This document shows positions 29,490 through 37,090 of a stretch of DNA of 64,000 bases, in pieces. The notes under the pieces are model-generated. The model ran no database searches and was not told the origin of the DNA. It saw only the letters and a program-made list of their open reading frames with translations. The stretch spans positions 45,559-109,558 of the forward strand of contig CALSOZ010000006.1 of NCBI GenBank assembly GCA_943788095.1, written 5' to 3'. Numbering within the stretch: position 1 is the first letter of the stretch; every line of letters starts with the position of its first letter. The DNA is from an uncultured Flavobacteriaceae bacterium. Its GTDB lineage: Bacteria > Bacteroidota > Bacteroidia > Flavobacteriales > Flavobacteriaceae. Made by a program: the position numbers and the translations under genes.

Positions 29490-30140
29490 ATCAAAAAATT
29501 ACTTACTATAATCTTGTGCTTGTTCTTCTTTTCAATTTATGCACAAAACTACTATTATAATGGTAGTGAAAAAGTAGAAATCTATGAATCTAAAAATTCC
29601 TTTATTTCCTTTGACAACCCTGCTCAAACATTCCTAAAAGAGTTTAAAGATGTTAAAACATTTTCATCAAAAGGGTTTACAATCCTCGAAGACGGAAAAA
29701 CTGATATTTCAGTAAGAAAGTTAAGAGATAAAAAGTTAAATCAAACCATCCCTGCATTGCTATTGGACTCCAATAGTAATTTTAAAATGTTTTCCACAAA
29801 AACCATTCGTATAAAATTAAAGACTAATCATAATAACGATAATGTTTCAAAACTTTTAAAAAATGATGATATTATAGAAACTAAAGAAAAATATGGAATT
29901 TTGCGAGTAAAAGTAAAGAATATTCATAAAGTTTTGGAAATTGCTAATAAAATTTACGAGTCAGGTATCGCAGAATTTTCAATTCCAGACTTTTATATTC
30001 CAATGGAGTTGAACCAAATAGATGACCCTTTGTTTCCTTTTCAGTTTCAAATGCATAATACTGGACAGGTAATAGATGGAGTAGCAGGAAATTCCTACGG
30101 AATTTCCAACTTGGTGTGTACTTGCGAAGTTAAGTACTAA
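29490..30140 (+). pseudogene. Truncated subtilisin-like (S8) peptidase, prodomain only
   Basis: The frame encodes a signal peptide (KKLLTIILCLFFFSIYAQ) and a fervidolysin-type inhibitor prodomain ending in the diagnostic NQIDDPLFPFQFQMHNTGQ that precedes the catalytic domain of secreted S8 peptidases. The catalytic Asp, His and Ser regions are missing: after NSYGIS the sequence runs into LVCTCEVKY and stops, at DNA resembling the middle of the attC-like repeat. The natural start would be ATC at 29490 (expected ATG); the track uses an internal TTG at 29514. So the gene is 3' truncated by a deletion fusing it to repeat site 2. Confidence 0.8.
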
Positions 30141-30169
30141 ACCACGCAACTACTCATACACGAGACCGT
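30120..30169 (+). repeat. attC-like site 2, 3' half only
   Basis: ACGCAACTACTCATACACGAGACCGT matches ACGCAACTAATCTTACACAAACACGT of site 1, including the L' box TACAC and the spacer before G^TT. The 5' arm is missing, deleted together with the S8 catalytic domain. R' is split by element A2, so that TTCTACGC now lies at 30572. Confidence 0.65.
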
Positions 30170-30568
30170 CAGACTGCGCAAAAACCCATGATTTAACAAT
30201 TCTTTTTTTGTGAATAATAGTTGTTTTTTGTATCTTGTAGACACCTCAAAATCAACACCTATGCATCCTATCGATCAAGAAATTGATAGATTCCAACTCT
30301 CCATGATGGATTTAGAATCTATGGTAGATCAAAACTCTTATGCACGTTTGGTAGATCTGTTTGTCCAAAGTCTTCCTCTTGAAAAATCAAGAACCTTATT
30401 GAATCTATCGGCACAAATCAAGGCATTTGTAGTCGATTTAAAGGACTATTTTGAAAGAGAAATTATACAATTACAGTACTTTTTTGAAAGAAAACAACGG
30501 CTTAGAAGTACTGTAAATCGTTATAATATATTAATCTTTAACTGAAATGGGGGGTATTGCGAAGTCTC
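30170..30568 (+). mobile_element. MITE-like element copy A2, complete
   Basis: 399 bp with imperfect terminal inverted repeats: left CAGACTGCGCAAAAACCC, right end reverse-complemented GAGACTTCGCAATACCCC (about 14 of 18 match). It is flanked by a direct CCGT duplication (30166-30169 and 30569-30572). The insertion point is inside the R' box of an attC-like site. It carries one 94-residue ORF and no recognisable full transposase, so it probably moves in trans. Confidence 0.75.
30261..30545 (+). CDS. Element-borne 94-residue protein of unknown function, copy 2
   Basis: Nearly identical to the protein at 28599-28883 (differences include MHPIDQ for MHHIDQ and RLRSTVNRY for RLKSAVNRY). A TATCTTGT box lies about 30 bp before the ATG within the element and may be its promoter. 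Both copies keep the frame open although indels break many other genes of this window. Function unknown; could be a remnant of a transposase or an accessory factor. Confidence 0.45.
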   Translation: MHPIDQEIDRFQLSMMDLESMVDQNSYARLVDLFVQSLPLEKSRTLLNLSAQIKAFVVDLKDYFEREIIQLQYFFERKQRLRSTVNRYNILIFN

Positions 30569-30570
30569 CC

Positions 30571-30580
30571 GTTCTACGCA
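30571..30580 (+). other. Start of cassette 3
   Basis: GTTCTACGCA is the exact reverse complement of TGCGTAGAAC at 31191-31200, the 5' arm of the repeat after parE. This is the R'/R'' relation expected for the two ends of a single integron-type cassette. Confidence 0.7.
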
Positions 30581-30593
30581 ATTTGAGAAAAAT

Positions 30594-30624
30594 TTTGCAT
30601 TTATACCAATTTTTGGTATATTTG
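30594..30624 (+). promoter_or_regulatory. parDE promoter with overlapping palindromic operator
   Basis: TTTG (30594-30597), 19-nt spacer, TATATTTG (30617-30624): an excellent Bacteroidota promoter. The inverted repeat TATACCAA-TTT-TTGGTATA (30602-30620) covers the spacer and the first bases of the -7 box, a natural autorepression site for the ParD antitoxin. Confidence 0.75.
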
Positions 30625-30642
30625 AATTAAATTAGTATCAAA

Positions 30643-30894
30643 ATGAACAAAAACACATCAATATCACTCGGGAATCATTTTGACCAATTCGTACAAAGTA
30701 GCATTAGCGATGGACGATTTAAAAATGTTAGTGAAGTTATTCGTGCAGGATTAAGACTTTTAGAAGAAGAAGAAAGTAAAGTGATTGCTTTGAAAAATGC
30801 AATTCAAGAAGGAATTGACAGCGGAATTGCTCACGATTTTGATCCAAAAAAACATCTTGAATCACTAAAAGTGAAAAAACACTCGAATGCCTAA
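30643..30894 (+). CDS. parD: ParD-type antitoxin, cassette 3
   Basis: An 83-residue type II antitoxin of the ParD/CopG ribbon-helix-helix kind: NTSISLGNHFDQFVQSSISDGRFKNVSEVIRAGLRLLEEEE is the DNA-binding dimer unit, and the C-terminal half (GIDSGIAHDFDPKKHLESL) is the toxin-neutralising tail. It should bind its own promoter palindrome at 30602-30620. It overlaps parE by 8 bp, ensuring coupled translation. Toxin-antitoxin cassettes are common stabilisers of integron arrays. Confidence 0.93.
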   Translation: MNKNTSISLGNHFDQFVQSSISDGRFKNVSEVIRAGLRLLEEEESKVIALKNAIQEGIDSGIAHDFDPKKHLESLKVKKHSNA

Positions 30895-31186
30895 ATATAA
30901 ATTAACCAACAAAGCTGTTGTTGATTTATCAAAGATTTGGGAATACACATTTGAGGTTTGGTCGGAAAAACAAGCCGATAAATATTACGATGGACTAATT
31001 TCTAATTGTGAAGAAATTGCTGAAAATCCAGATTTAGGAAAAAATTATCAAGGAATATCAAAGAAACTCTTGGGAATAAAATCAAATCGACATATAATAT
31101 TCTACAGAACTTTAAACAAAGAATATGTTGAGATAACGAGAATATTACACGAAAGAATGGATTTAAAAAAAAGAATTTCAGAATAA
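30887..31186 (+). CDS. parE: ParE-type toxin, cassette 3
   Basis: A 99-residue RelE/ParE-superfamily toxin: KYKLTNKAVVDLSKIWEYTFEVWSEKQADKYY, then NPDLGKNYQGISKKLLGIKSNRHIIFYR and ITRILHERMDLKKR match the family at every conserved position, including the C-terminal I-x-R-I-L-H-x-R-M-D. Classical ParE poisons DNA gyrase; some relatives cut mRNA, and sequence alone does not decide. Intact and immediately after parD. The attC-like repeat begins 4 bp after the stop. Confidence 0.93.
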   Translation: MPKYKLTNKAVVDLSKIWEYTFEVWSEKQADKYYDGLISNCEEIAENPDLGKNYQGISKKLLGIKSNRHIIFYRTLNKEYVEITRILHERMDLKKRISE

Positions 31187-31190
31187 AAAC

Positions 31191-31221
31191 TGCGTAGAAC
31201 ACCGTTATCCATTGCGCAACC
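31191..31221 (+). repeat. attC-like site 3, 5' half only
   Basis: TGCGTAGAACACCGTTATCC: R'' arm GCGTAGAAC, spacer ACC, then GTTATCC in the L'' place, matching the AAC-ACC-G core of site 1. A pairing L' arm and R' box do not follow, so the array is truncated here. Confidence 0.6.
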
Positions 31222-31596
31222 CTTCTAAAAAAAATAAACCACCTCTTTTAAAAAGAACTGAGCAAAAAAAAACTCTTTTCTTGAAAATTTTAGACACTAT
31301 ATGCCAGGCATAATTTTATAATTAAGCGTTTTTGGTTCATTATTTTTAAACGCCCCCTGTAACGCGCAAAATTGAAGCTTCCAAGACCTCAGTCCTATCG
31401 CGTGAAACCTGCTCCTGCAAATTTTGAAGTCGTCGAGGCTTCAATTTCATGACTTAGAGGAACATTATACACCCCATTTATAGGGCAAAAAAACGGTCCT
31501 ATAAAATTTATTTACAAAAGCGTGTAGAATCGAAAAATATCCTATATTTGCGCTCTCATTAATAACCGAGGTCGAGAACCTCACAAATTAATTATT
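31222..31596. other. Intergenic region before rpsP
   Basis: About 375 bp with no gene. It contains the 13-nt inverted repeat TATGCCAGGCATA (31301-31313), a hairpin TTTATAGG/CCTATAAA (31477-31505) and the rpsP -7 box. It marks the chromosome side of the cassette island. Confidence 0.55.
31543..31550 (+). promoter_or_regulatory. -7 box of the rpsP operon
   Basis: TATATTTG, an exact TAnnTTTG match, 46 bp before the rpsP ATG. A hairpin with an 8-bp stem (31477-31505) lies just upstream. No clear -33 box. Confidence 0.55.
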
Positions 31597-32190
31597 ATGC
31601 CAGTAAAAATTAGATTACAAAGACACGGTAAAAAAGGAAAACCTTTTTACTGGATCGTTGCCGCTGATGCACGATCAAAAAGAGATGGTAAATACCTTGA
31701 AAAATTAGGAACTTACAATCCAAACTTCAACCCTGCACAAATTGAACTAAATGTAGATGGTACTGTAAAATGGCTTCAAAATGGAGCACAACCTACAGAT
31801 ACTGCTAAGTCAATTTTATCTTACAAAGGGGTCATGTTGAAAAATCACCTAGTTGGTGGAGTTCGTAAAGGCGCTTTAACGGAAGAACAAGCAGAAGCGA
31901 AGTTTCAAGCTTGGTTAGAAGATAAAACCAACAAAGTAGACGCTAAGAAAAGTGATTTAGAAAAAGCTAAAGATGCTGAAGCTATTAAAATATTTGAAGC
32001 TGAAAAAGCAACCAATGAAGCTCGTATTGCTGCTGCTGCACCTGTTGTAGAAGAAGTAATTGAAGAAGCAGCTCCTATTGTTGAAGAAGCAGCAACGGAA
32101 GTTGTAGCGGAAGAAGCAGCACCTGCTGTTGAAGAAGCGGCTCCTGCTGAAGAAGCAACTCCGGAAGCACCAGCTGCGGAAGAAAAATAA
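31597..32190 (+). CDS. rpsP: 30S ribosomal protein S16 with acidic Ala/Glu tail
   Basis: Ribosomal protein S16, a 30S assembly protein. Residues 1-80 are the conserved domain (MPVKIRLQRHGKKGKPFYWIV, DGKYLEKLGTYNPN, WLQNGAQPTDTAKSIL). The remaining 110 residues are a helical KA-rich stretch and a low-complexity tail of Glu, Ala, Pro and Val (VVEEVIEEAAPIVEEAA) without known function; such tails are common in Bacteroidota. First gene of rpsP-rimM-trmN6. Confidence 0.97.
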   Translation: MPVKIRLQRHGKKGKPFYWIVAADARSKRDGKYLEKLGTYNPNFNPAQIELNVDGTVKWLQNGAQPTDTAKSILSYKGVMLKNHLVGGVRKGALTEEQAEAKFQAWLEDKTNKVDAKKSDLEKAKDAEAIKIFEAEKATNEARIAAAAPVVEEVIEEAAPIVEEAATEVVAEEAAPAVEEAAPAEEATPEAPAAEEK

Positions 32191-32216
32191 AAAAAATAAA
32201 CTTTTTTTATACCTTT

Positions 32217-32247
32217 AAAACCTGGCACTTTTTGTCAGGTTTTTTTT
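32217..32247 (+). terminator. Terminator/attenuator between rpsP and rimM
   Basis: AAACCTGGCA-CTTTT-TGTCAGGTTT with eight trailing T. Since rimM follows in 35 bp, it probably lowers rimM/trmN6 expression relative to rpsP. Confidence 0.75.
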
Positions 32248-32281
32248 ATGAAACATCCATAACGAAAACTTGAATTGAATC

Positions 32282-32809
32282 ATGACAAAAGAAGACTGTT
32301 TTTATTTAGGGAAAATCGTGAAAAAATATAGTTTCAAAGGGGAACTTTTGGCGAAACTAGACACCGATCAACCAGACATCTATGAAAACTTAGATGCCAT
32401 TTTTATTGAAGTCAATGGTACGTTGATTCCTTTTTTTATTGAAAAATCGCAATTACATAAATCGGATTTACTCCGACTCAAGTTTGATGATGTCACCAAC
32501 GAAGCCGATGCCGATGCGTTGATGAAATGCCACCTCTACTTACCTTTAGATTTACTTCCAAAACTAGAGGGCACGAAGTTTTATTTTCATGAAATTATTG
32601 GCTTTCAACTCAACGATGAAAATTTTGGCCCTGTAGGCACTGTGAAAGGCGTGAATGACACCACTTCTCAAGCCCTGTTTGAGGTGGACCGTGATGGAAT
32701 CGAAATCCTGATTCCTATGAATGACGATTTTATAACAAAATTAGATCGCGCGACCAAAACAATCACGGTCAATACCCCGCCTGGTTTGATCGAATTATAT
32801 TTAGAGTAA
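32282..32809 (+). CDS. rimM: 16S rRNA processing protein RimM
   Basis: A 175-residue RimM, a 30S maturation factor that binds S19. It has the N-terminal barrel (YLGKIVKKYSFKGELLAKLDTD) and the C-terminal PRC-barrel (FYFHEIIGFQLNDENFGPVGTVKGV, ILIPMNDDFITKLDRATKTI, PPGLIELYLE). Downstream of rpsP as in most bacteria. Its stop overlaps the trmN6 start by one base. Confidence 0.95.
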   Translation: MTKEDCFYLGKIVKKYSFKGELLAKLDTDQPDIYENLDAIFIEVNGTLIPFFIEKSQLHKSDLLRLKFDDVTNEADADALMKCHLYLPLDLLPKLEGTKFYFHEIIGFQLNDENFGPVGTVKGVNDTTSQALFEVDRDGIEILIPMNDDFITKLDRATKTITVNTPPGLIELYLE

Positions 32810-33522
32810 TGTCGAAACCTTTTCGATTTAAACACTTTAGCGTTGCGCAAGATCGCTGTGCGATGAAAATTGGAACCGATGCTGTATTATTAGGCGCTTG
32901 GGCAAATATAGACTCGCATCCCAACTCAATCTTAGATATTGGAGCAGGCACTGGGATTTTGGCACTCATGATGGCCCAACGAAGCTCAGCCGAACTAATT
33001 GATGCCATTGAACTTGACGATGCCGCCTATGAGCAATGTGTTCATAATTTTGAAGCTTCGGATTGGGGCGATCGGTTATTTTGCTACCATGCGTCTTTAG
33101 AAGAATTTACAGAAGAAATCGAGGACACCTATGAGCTCATCATTTCGAATCCGCCTTTTTATACCGACTCCTATAAAACCGACAACGACGAACGAAATCG
33201 AGCGCGCTTTGAAGATGCGATGCCCTTCCATGAGTTGCTGAAATCGGTTTCAAGACTACTTTCACAAACGGGTCAATTTAATGTGATCGTTCCATATAGT
33301 GAAGAATCTTCGTTTATCGAGTTGGCAAAAAAAGAGCAGCTCTATCCGAATAATATCTTACATATAAGAGGCCAAAAATCGAGTCCTATAAAACGAAGTT
33401 TGATGCGTTTTACATTTCAAGAAAAGGCAATTGAACGGAGCGAACTCACCATTGAAATCGCACGCCACCAGTACACACAAGAATATACATCGTTGACGAA
33501 AGATTTTTATTTAAAATTGTAA
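32809..33522 (+). CDS. trmN6: tRNA1(Val) (adenine37-N6)-methyltransferase
   Basis: A 237-residue SAM-dependent methyltransferase of the YfiC type. SAM-binding motif I is ILDIGAGTGILALMMAQR; the N6-adenine catalytic motif is NPPFY (ELIISNPPFYTD). N-terminal FKHFSVAQDRCAMKIGTDAVLLGAW is typical for the subgroup. It would methylate A37 of tRNA-Val. Third gene of the rpsP operon, overlapping rimM by one base. Confidence 0.93.
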   Translation: MSKPFRFKHFSVAQDRCAMKIGTDAVLLGAWANIDSHPNSILDIGAGTGILALMMAQRSSAELIDAIELDDAAYEQCVHNFEASDWGDRLFCYHASLEEFTEEIEDTYELIISNPPFYTDSYKTDNDERNRARFEDAMPFHELLKSVSRLLSQTGQFNVIVPYSEESSFIELAKKEQLYPNNILHIRGQKSSPIKRSLMRFTFQEKAIERSELTIEIARHQYTQEYTSLTKDFYLKL

Positions 33523-33611
33523 AATTATCAAGCGGAATAAGTAAATTTGTATAAATGGTATGTAATTCTCATTTATTTTGAATAAAATTGAATTAAACCC
33601 AAAAAAGAACG

Positions 33612-34792
33612 ATGAAAGCAGATTTATTTGAAGCACCCGATTATTACAATTTAGATGATTTATTATCTGAAGAACACAAACTCGTCAGAAGTGCCGCACG
33701 GGATTGGGTTAAAAGAGATGTGTCTCCAATTATAGAAGACTATGCACAAAGGGCCGAATTTCCAACTCAAATTATTGGAGGTTTAGCAGAAATTGGAGCC
33801 TTTGGCCCGTACATCCCCGTCGAATATGGTGGCGCAGGATTGGATCAAATATCCTATGGATTAATTATGCAAGAAATTGAACGTGGCGATTCGGGCGTTC
33901 GAAGTACGGCTTCGGTTCAATCGTCCTTAGTGATGTATCCCATTTGGAAGTATGGAAATGAAGCACAACGCCAAAAATATTTACCAAAACTCGCCAGCGG
34001 CGAATGGATTGGTTGTTTTGGACTGACTGAACCCGACCATGGGAGTAACCCAGGTGGTATGACCACAAATTTTAAGGATATGGGCGACCATTATCTATTA
34101 AATGGTGCTAAAATGTGGATCTCAAATTCCCCAATTGCACAACGTGGCCGTCGTGTGGGCAAAAAATGAAGAAGGTCGAATTCACGGACTCCTAGTAGAA
34201 CGTGGCATGGAAGGATTTACAACCCCTGAAACACACAACAAATGGTCGTTAAGAGCAAGCTCTACAGGCGAACTTATTTTTGATAATGTCAAAATTCCAA
34301 AAGAAAATTTACTCCCTAATAAATCTGGACTCGGCGCACCATTAGGCTGCTTAGATTCTGCACGTTACGGAATCGCTTGGGGTGCCATTGGTGCCGCGAT
34401 GGACTGTTATGACACCGCCTCTAAGATATAGTAAAGAACGGATTCAGTTTGGCAAACCCATCGGTCAATTTCAATTACAACAAAAGAAACTTTCAGAAAT
34501 GATTACCGAAATCACCAAAGCCCAATTATTAACATGGCGCTTAGGAGTTTTAAGAAATGAGGATCGCGCAACGACCGCACAAATATCAATGGCCAAACGA
34601 AATAATGTCGATATGGCGATAAAAATTGCACGTGAAGCCCGTCAGATGTTAGGCGGCATGGGTATTAGCGGAGAATACAGCATTATGCGTCATTCTATGA
34701 ATTTAGAAAGCGTGATTACATACGAAGGCACACACGATATCCATTTATTAATTACCGGATTTGACATCACTGGTTTAAACGCATTTAAGTAA
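33612..34792 (+). pseudogene. Acyl-CoA dehydrogenase, glutaryl-CoA dehydrogenase-like, two frame changes
   Basis: Three ORFs (33612-34169, 34102-34431, 34382-34792) form one FAD enzyme of about 390 residues. It has the signatures GCFGLTEPDHGSNPGGMTT, WISNSPIA...VVWAKNEEG, RASSTGELIFDNVKIP, ERIQFGKPIGQFQ, REARQMLGGMGISGEYS and ESVITYEGTHDIH with the catalytic Glu. The pattern fits glutaryl-CoA dehydrogenase, which oxidises and decarboxylates glutaryl-CoA in lysine and tryptophan breakdown. The extra bases near 34143 and 34427 look like single-base insertions. Stand-alone gene; both shifts are probably sequence errors. Confidence 0.9.
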
Positions 34793-34812
34793 CTTGAGCA
34801 ACCCAAATCTCA

Positions 34813-35702
34813 ATGTCCACAAAACACCGATTAGATAAAGCCTATAACACTGCAAAAATCATCCCGTTTGATGATGACAGTAAATTCATTTTATTCAGCG
34901 ATTGCCACGTGGTGACAATAGTTTTGCGGATGATTTTGCACATAACAGAGATGTATATGTACACGCTTTAACGCATTATTTAGAAGCTGGATTTAGCTAT
35001 TGTGAATTAGGCGATGGCGACGAACTTTGGGAAACTCAAAAGTTTGAGTCTATCTTTCAGGCCCACAAAGACGTTTATCTGTTATTGAAAAAATTTCATG
35101 ACGCCAAGCGGCTGCACATGATTTGGGGAAATCATGACATGGTTTATAAAAACCCATCGTATGTCCAAAAAAATTTATCAACCTATTTTGATAAAGAAAC
35201 TGGAGAAAAAGTCGATTTATTTCCAGGGATTGAATACCATGAAAGCATTCGATTAGAACACAAAATAACCAAACAAATTCTATTTTTAACCCACGGACAT
35301 CAAGCCGATTGGTGGAACTATATTTTTTGGCGATGGAGTCGGTTTTTAGTGCGATTTTTGTGGAAACCGCTGAATCTTATGGGAGTATCTGACCCGACCA
35401 GTCCAGCAAAAAATCACAAAGAATTAATCAAAATAGAACGTCGAGCCAAAAAATGGATCACCGAAAACAAGAATAGTTTCATCATTACTGGACATACCCA
35501 CCGCCCACGATTTCCACAACCCGGAGACATTCCGTTTTTTAATGATGGTAGTTGTGTACACCCAAGAAGTATTACTGGGCTCGAAATTGTGAAAGGTTCA
35601 ATTAGCTTAATCAAGTGGCATGTTTCCGCTAATAAAGAAGGAATTTTACAAATTATAAAAACTACCCTCGAAGGACCCGTGAATTTAAGCGCCTATCAAT
35701 AA
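34813..35702 (+). pseudogene. Metallophosphoesterase, one frameshift near the start
   Basis: The tracked ORF begins at 34902, but ATG at 34813 opens MSTKHRLDKAYNTAKIIPF and FILFSDCH; one base missing near 34905 joins it to RGDNSFADDF, completing the first metal motif D-x-H-R-G-D. Further calcineurin-like motifs are GDGDELWE, WGNHDM, LTHGHQADW and ITGHTHRP. About 296 residues. Substrate unknown; the hydrophobic WWNYIFWRWSRFLVRFLW stretch recalls membrane-associated LpxH-like hydrolases. Converges on the ferredoxin gene with no gap. Confidence 0.85.
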
Positions 35703-36035
35703 CTAGTCCTCTGGCGCTAGTTCAATTTCAAGACCTTCCATTTCGGGGGTGATTTGAATCTGACATCCCAAACGACTGTTGGGTTTGACATTAAACGCTT
35801 CACTGAGCATCGCTTCTTCTTCATCTTGCATTTCGCGCAACGGATGCTCTGTTAAAACATAACATTGACAAGAAGCACACATGGCCATCCCGCCACAAAT
35901 CCCAATGGTGCCTTCAGGAGCTAATTCATATAACCGAACCACTTCCATGATGTTCAAAGCCATATCCGTTGGAGCTGCTATTTGGTGTAATTTCCCATCA
36001 CGATCTGTGATTTTTATTTGTACGTCTTGATCCAT
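35703..36035 (-). CDS. 2Fe-2S ferredoxin
   Basis: A 110-residue adrenodoxin/ISC-type ferredoxin. The cluster ligands are GICGGMAMCASCQCY (C-x5-C-x2-C) plus a fourth Cys in SRLGCQI. It would pass electrons from the ferredoxin reductase whose gene ends one base inside its start. The pair is preceded by nifU and mrp, pointing to Fe-S cluster or respiratory electron supply. Confidence 0.93.
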   Translation of the reverse strand: MDQDVQIKITDRDGKLHQIAAPTDMALNIMEVVRLYELAPEGTIGICGGMAMCASCQCYVLTEHPLREMQDEEEAMLSEAFNVKPNSRLGCQIQITPEMEGLEIELAPED

Positions 36036-37090
36036 TAATTTATTGATTTTACAACGGCTTTGGGGGCTTCTTTACGAGTGCCATCAAAACCATCAATCCC
36101 ACTTACAGTGGTATATTTTAATACATAGCGTTTGCCAGGATTTATAATTTGATAAGCCGCTTGACACATGAGAGTCGCTTCATGAAATCCGCAGAGAATC
36201 AGTTTGAGTTTTCCTGGATAGGTATTCACATCGCCAATCGCAAAGATGCCTGGAATATTGGTTTGATAGTCCAACGCATTATTAACTTTAATGGCATTTT
36301 TTTCAATTTCCAGACCCCAATCGCCAATAGGTCCCAATTTTGGAGACAACCCAAATAGCGGTATAAAGCAATCTGTTTCAATGGTTACAGGCGATTCTCC
36401 TGATTTGGTCACCTCGATCGCTTGGAGTTGTGTCTCACCTATCAATCCTGTGACTTCCGCAGGCGTAATCAGGGTAATGAGTCCTTTATTTTTTAACTCT
36501 TGAACTTTATCTACCGAATCCAAAGCACCACGAAACTCGTTTCGACGGTGGATTAGAGTGACATCACTCGCAACGTCACTCAAAAAAATAGCCCAATCCA
36601 ATGCAGAGTCGCCTCCACCAGAAATAACTACTTTTTTGTTGCGATAGACTTCAGGGTCTTTAATCATATAGGCCACCCCTTTATCTTCATAAAATTCTAT
36701 GTTTTCAAGAAGTGGTTTACGAGGCTCAAAACTTCCAAGTCCTCCAGCAATGGTCACCACAGGTGCGTTGTGTTGCGTGCCTTTATTGGTCGTGACGATA
36801 AAAGAGCCGTCGGTTTGTTTTTCAATGGTTTCAGCGCGTTCGCCCAACGTAAAACCGGGCTCAAATTGTTTGCATTGCTCCAATAGTTTTTCAGTGAGAT
36901 CGCCCGCCAAAATTTCTGGATAAGCTGGAATATCGTATATCGGTTTTTTGGGATAAATTTCAGAACATTGGCCACCTGCTTGTGGCAAAGCATCAATTAA
37001 GTGGCACTTTAACTTTAGAAGACCCGCTTCAAAAACTGTAAATAACCCAGTTGGGCCAGCTCCAATAATTAAGATATCGGTCGTAATCAT
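36035..37090 (-). CDS. Ferredoxin-NAD(P)+ reductase (thioredoxin-reductase-like type)
   Basis: A 351-residue two-dinucleotide-fold flavoprotein. FAD site: IIGAGPTGLFTVFEAGLL; NADPH site: VVISGGGDSALDWAIFLS and HRRNEFRGA; second FAD contact: GIFAIGDVNTYPG. It lacks the CxxC of thioredoxin reductase, and the IDALPQAGGQCSEIYP and YDIPAYP segments match the YumC-type ferredoxin reductase group. Partner of the following ferredoxin (1-bp overlap) and directly follows nifU. Confidence 0.92.
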   Translation of the reverse strand: MITTDILIIGAGPTGLFTVFEAGLLKLKCHLIDALPQAGGQCSEIYPKKPIYDIPAYPEILAGDLTEKLLEQCKQFEPGFTLGERAETIEKQTDGSFIVTTNKGTQHNAPVVTIAGGLGSFEPRKPLLENIEFYEDKGVAYMIKDPEVYRNKKVVISGGGDSALDWAIFLSDVASDVTLIHRRNEFRGALDSVDKVQELKNKGLITLITPAEVTGLIGETQLQAIEVTKSGESPVTIETDCFIPLFGLSPKLGPIGDWGLEIEKNAIKVNNALDYQTNIPGIFAIGDVNTYPGKLKLILCGFHEATLMCQAAYQIINPGKRYVLKYTTVSGIDGFDGTRKEAPKAVVKSIN

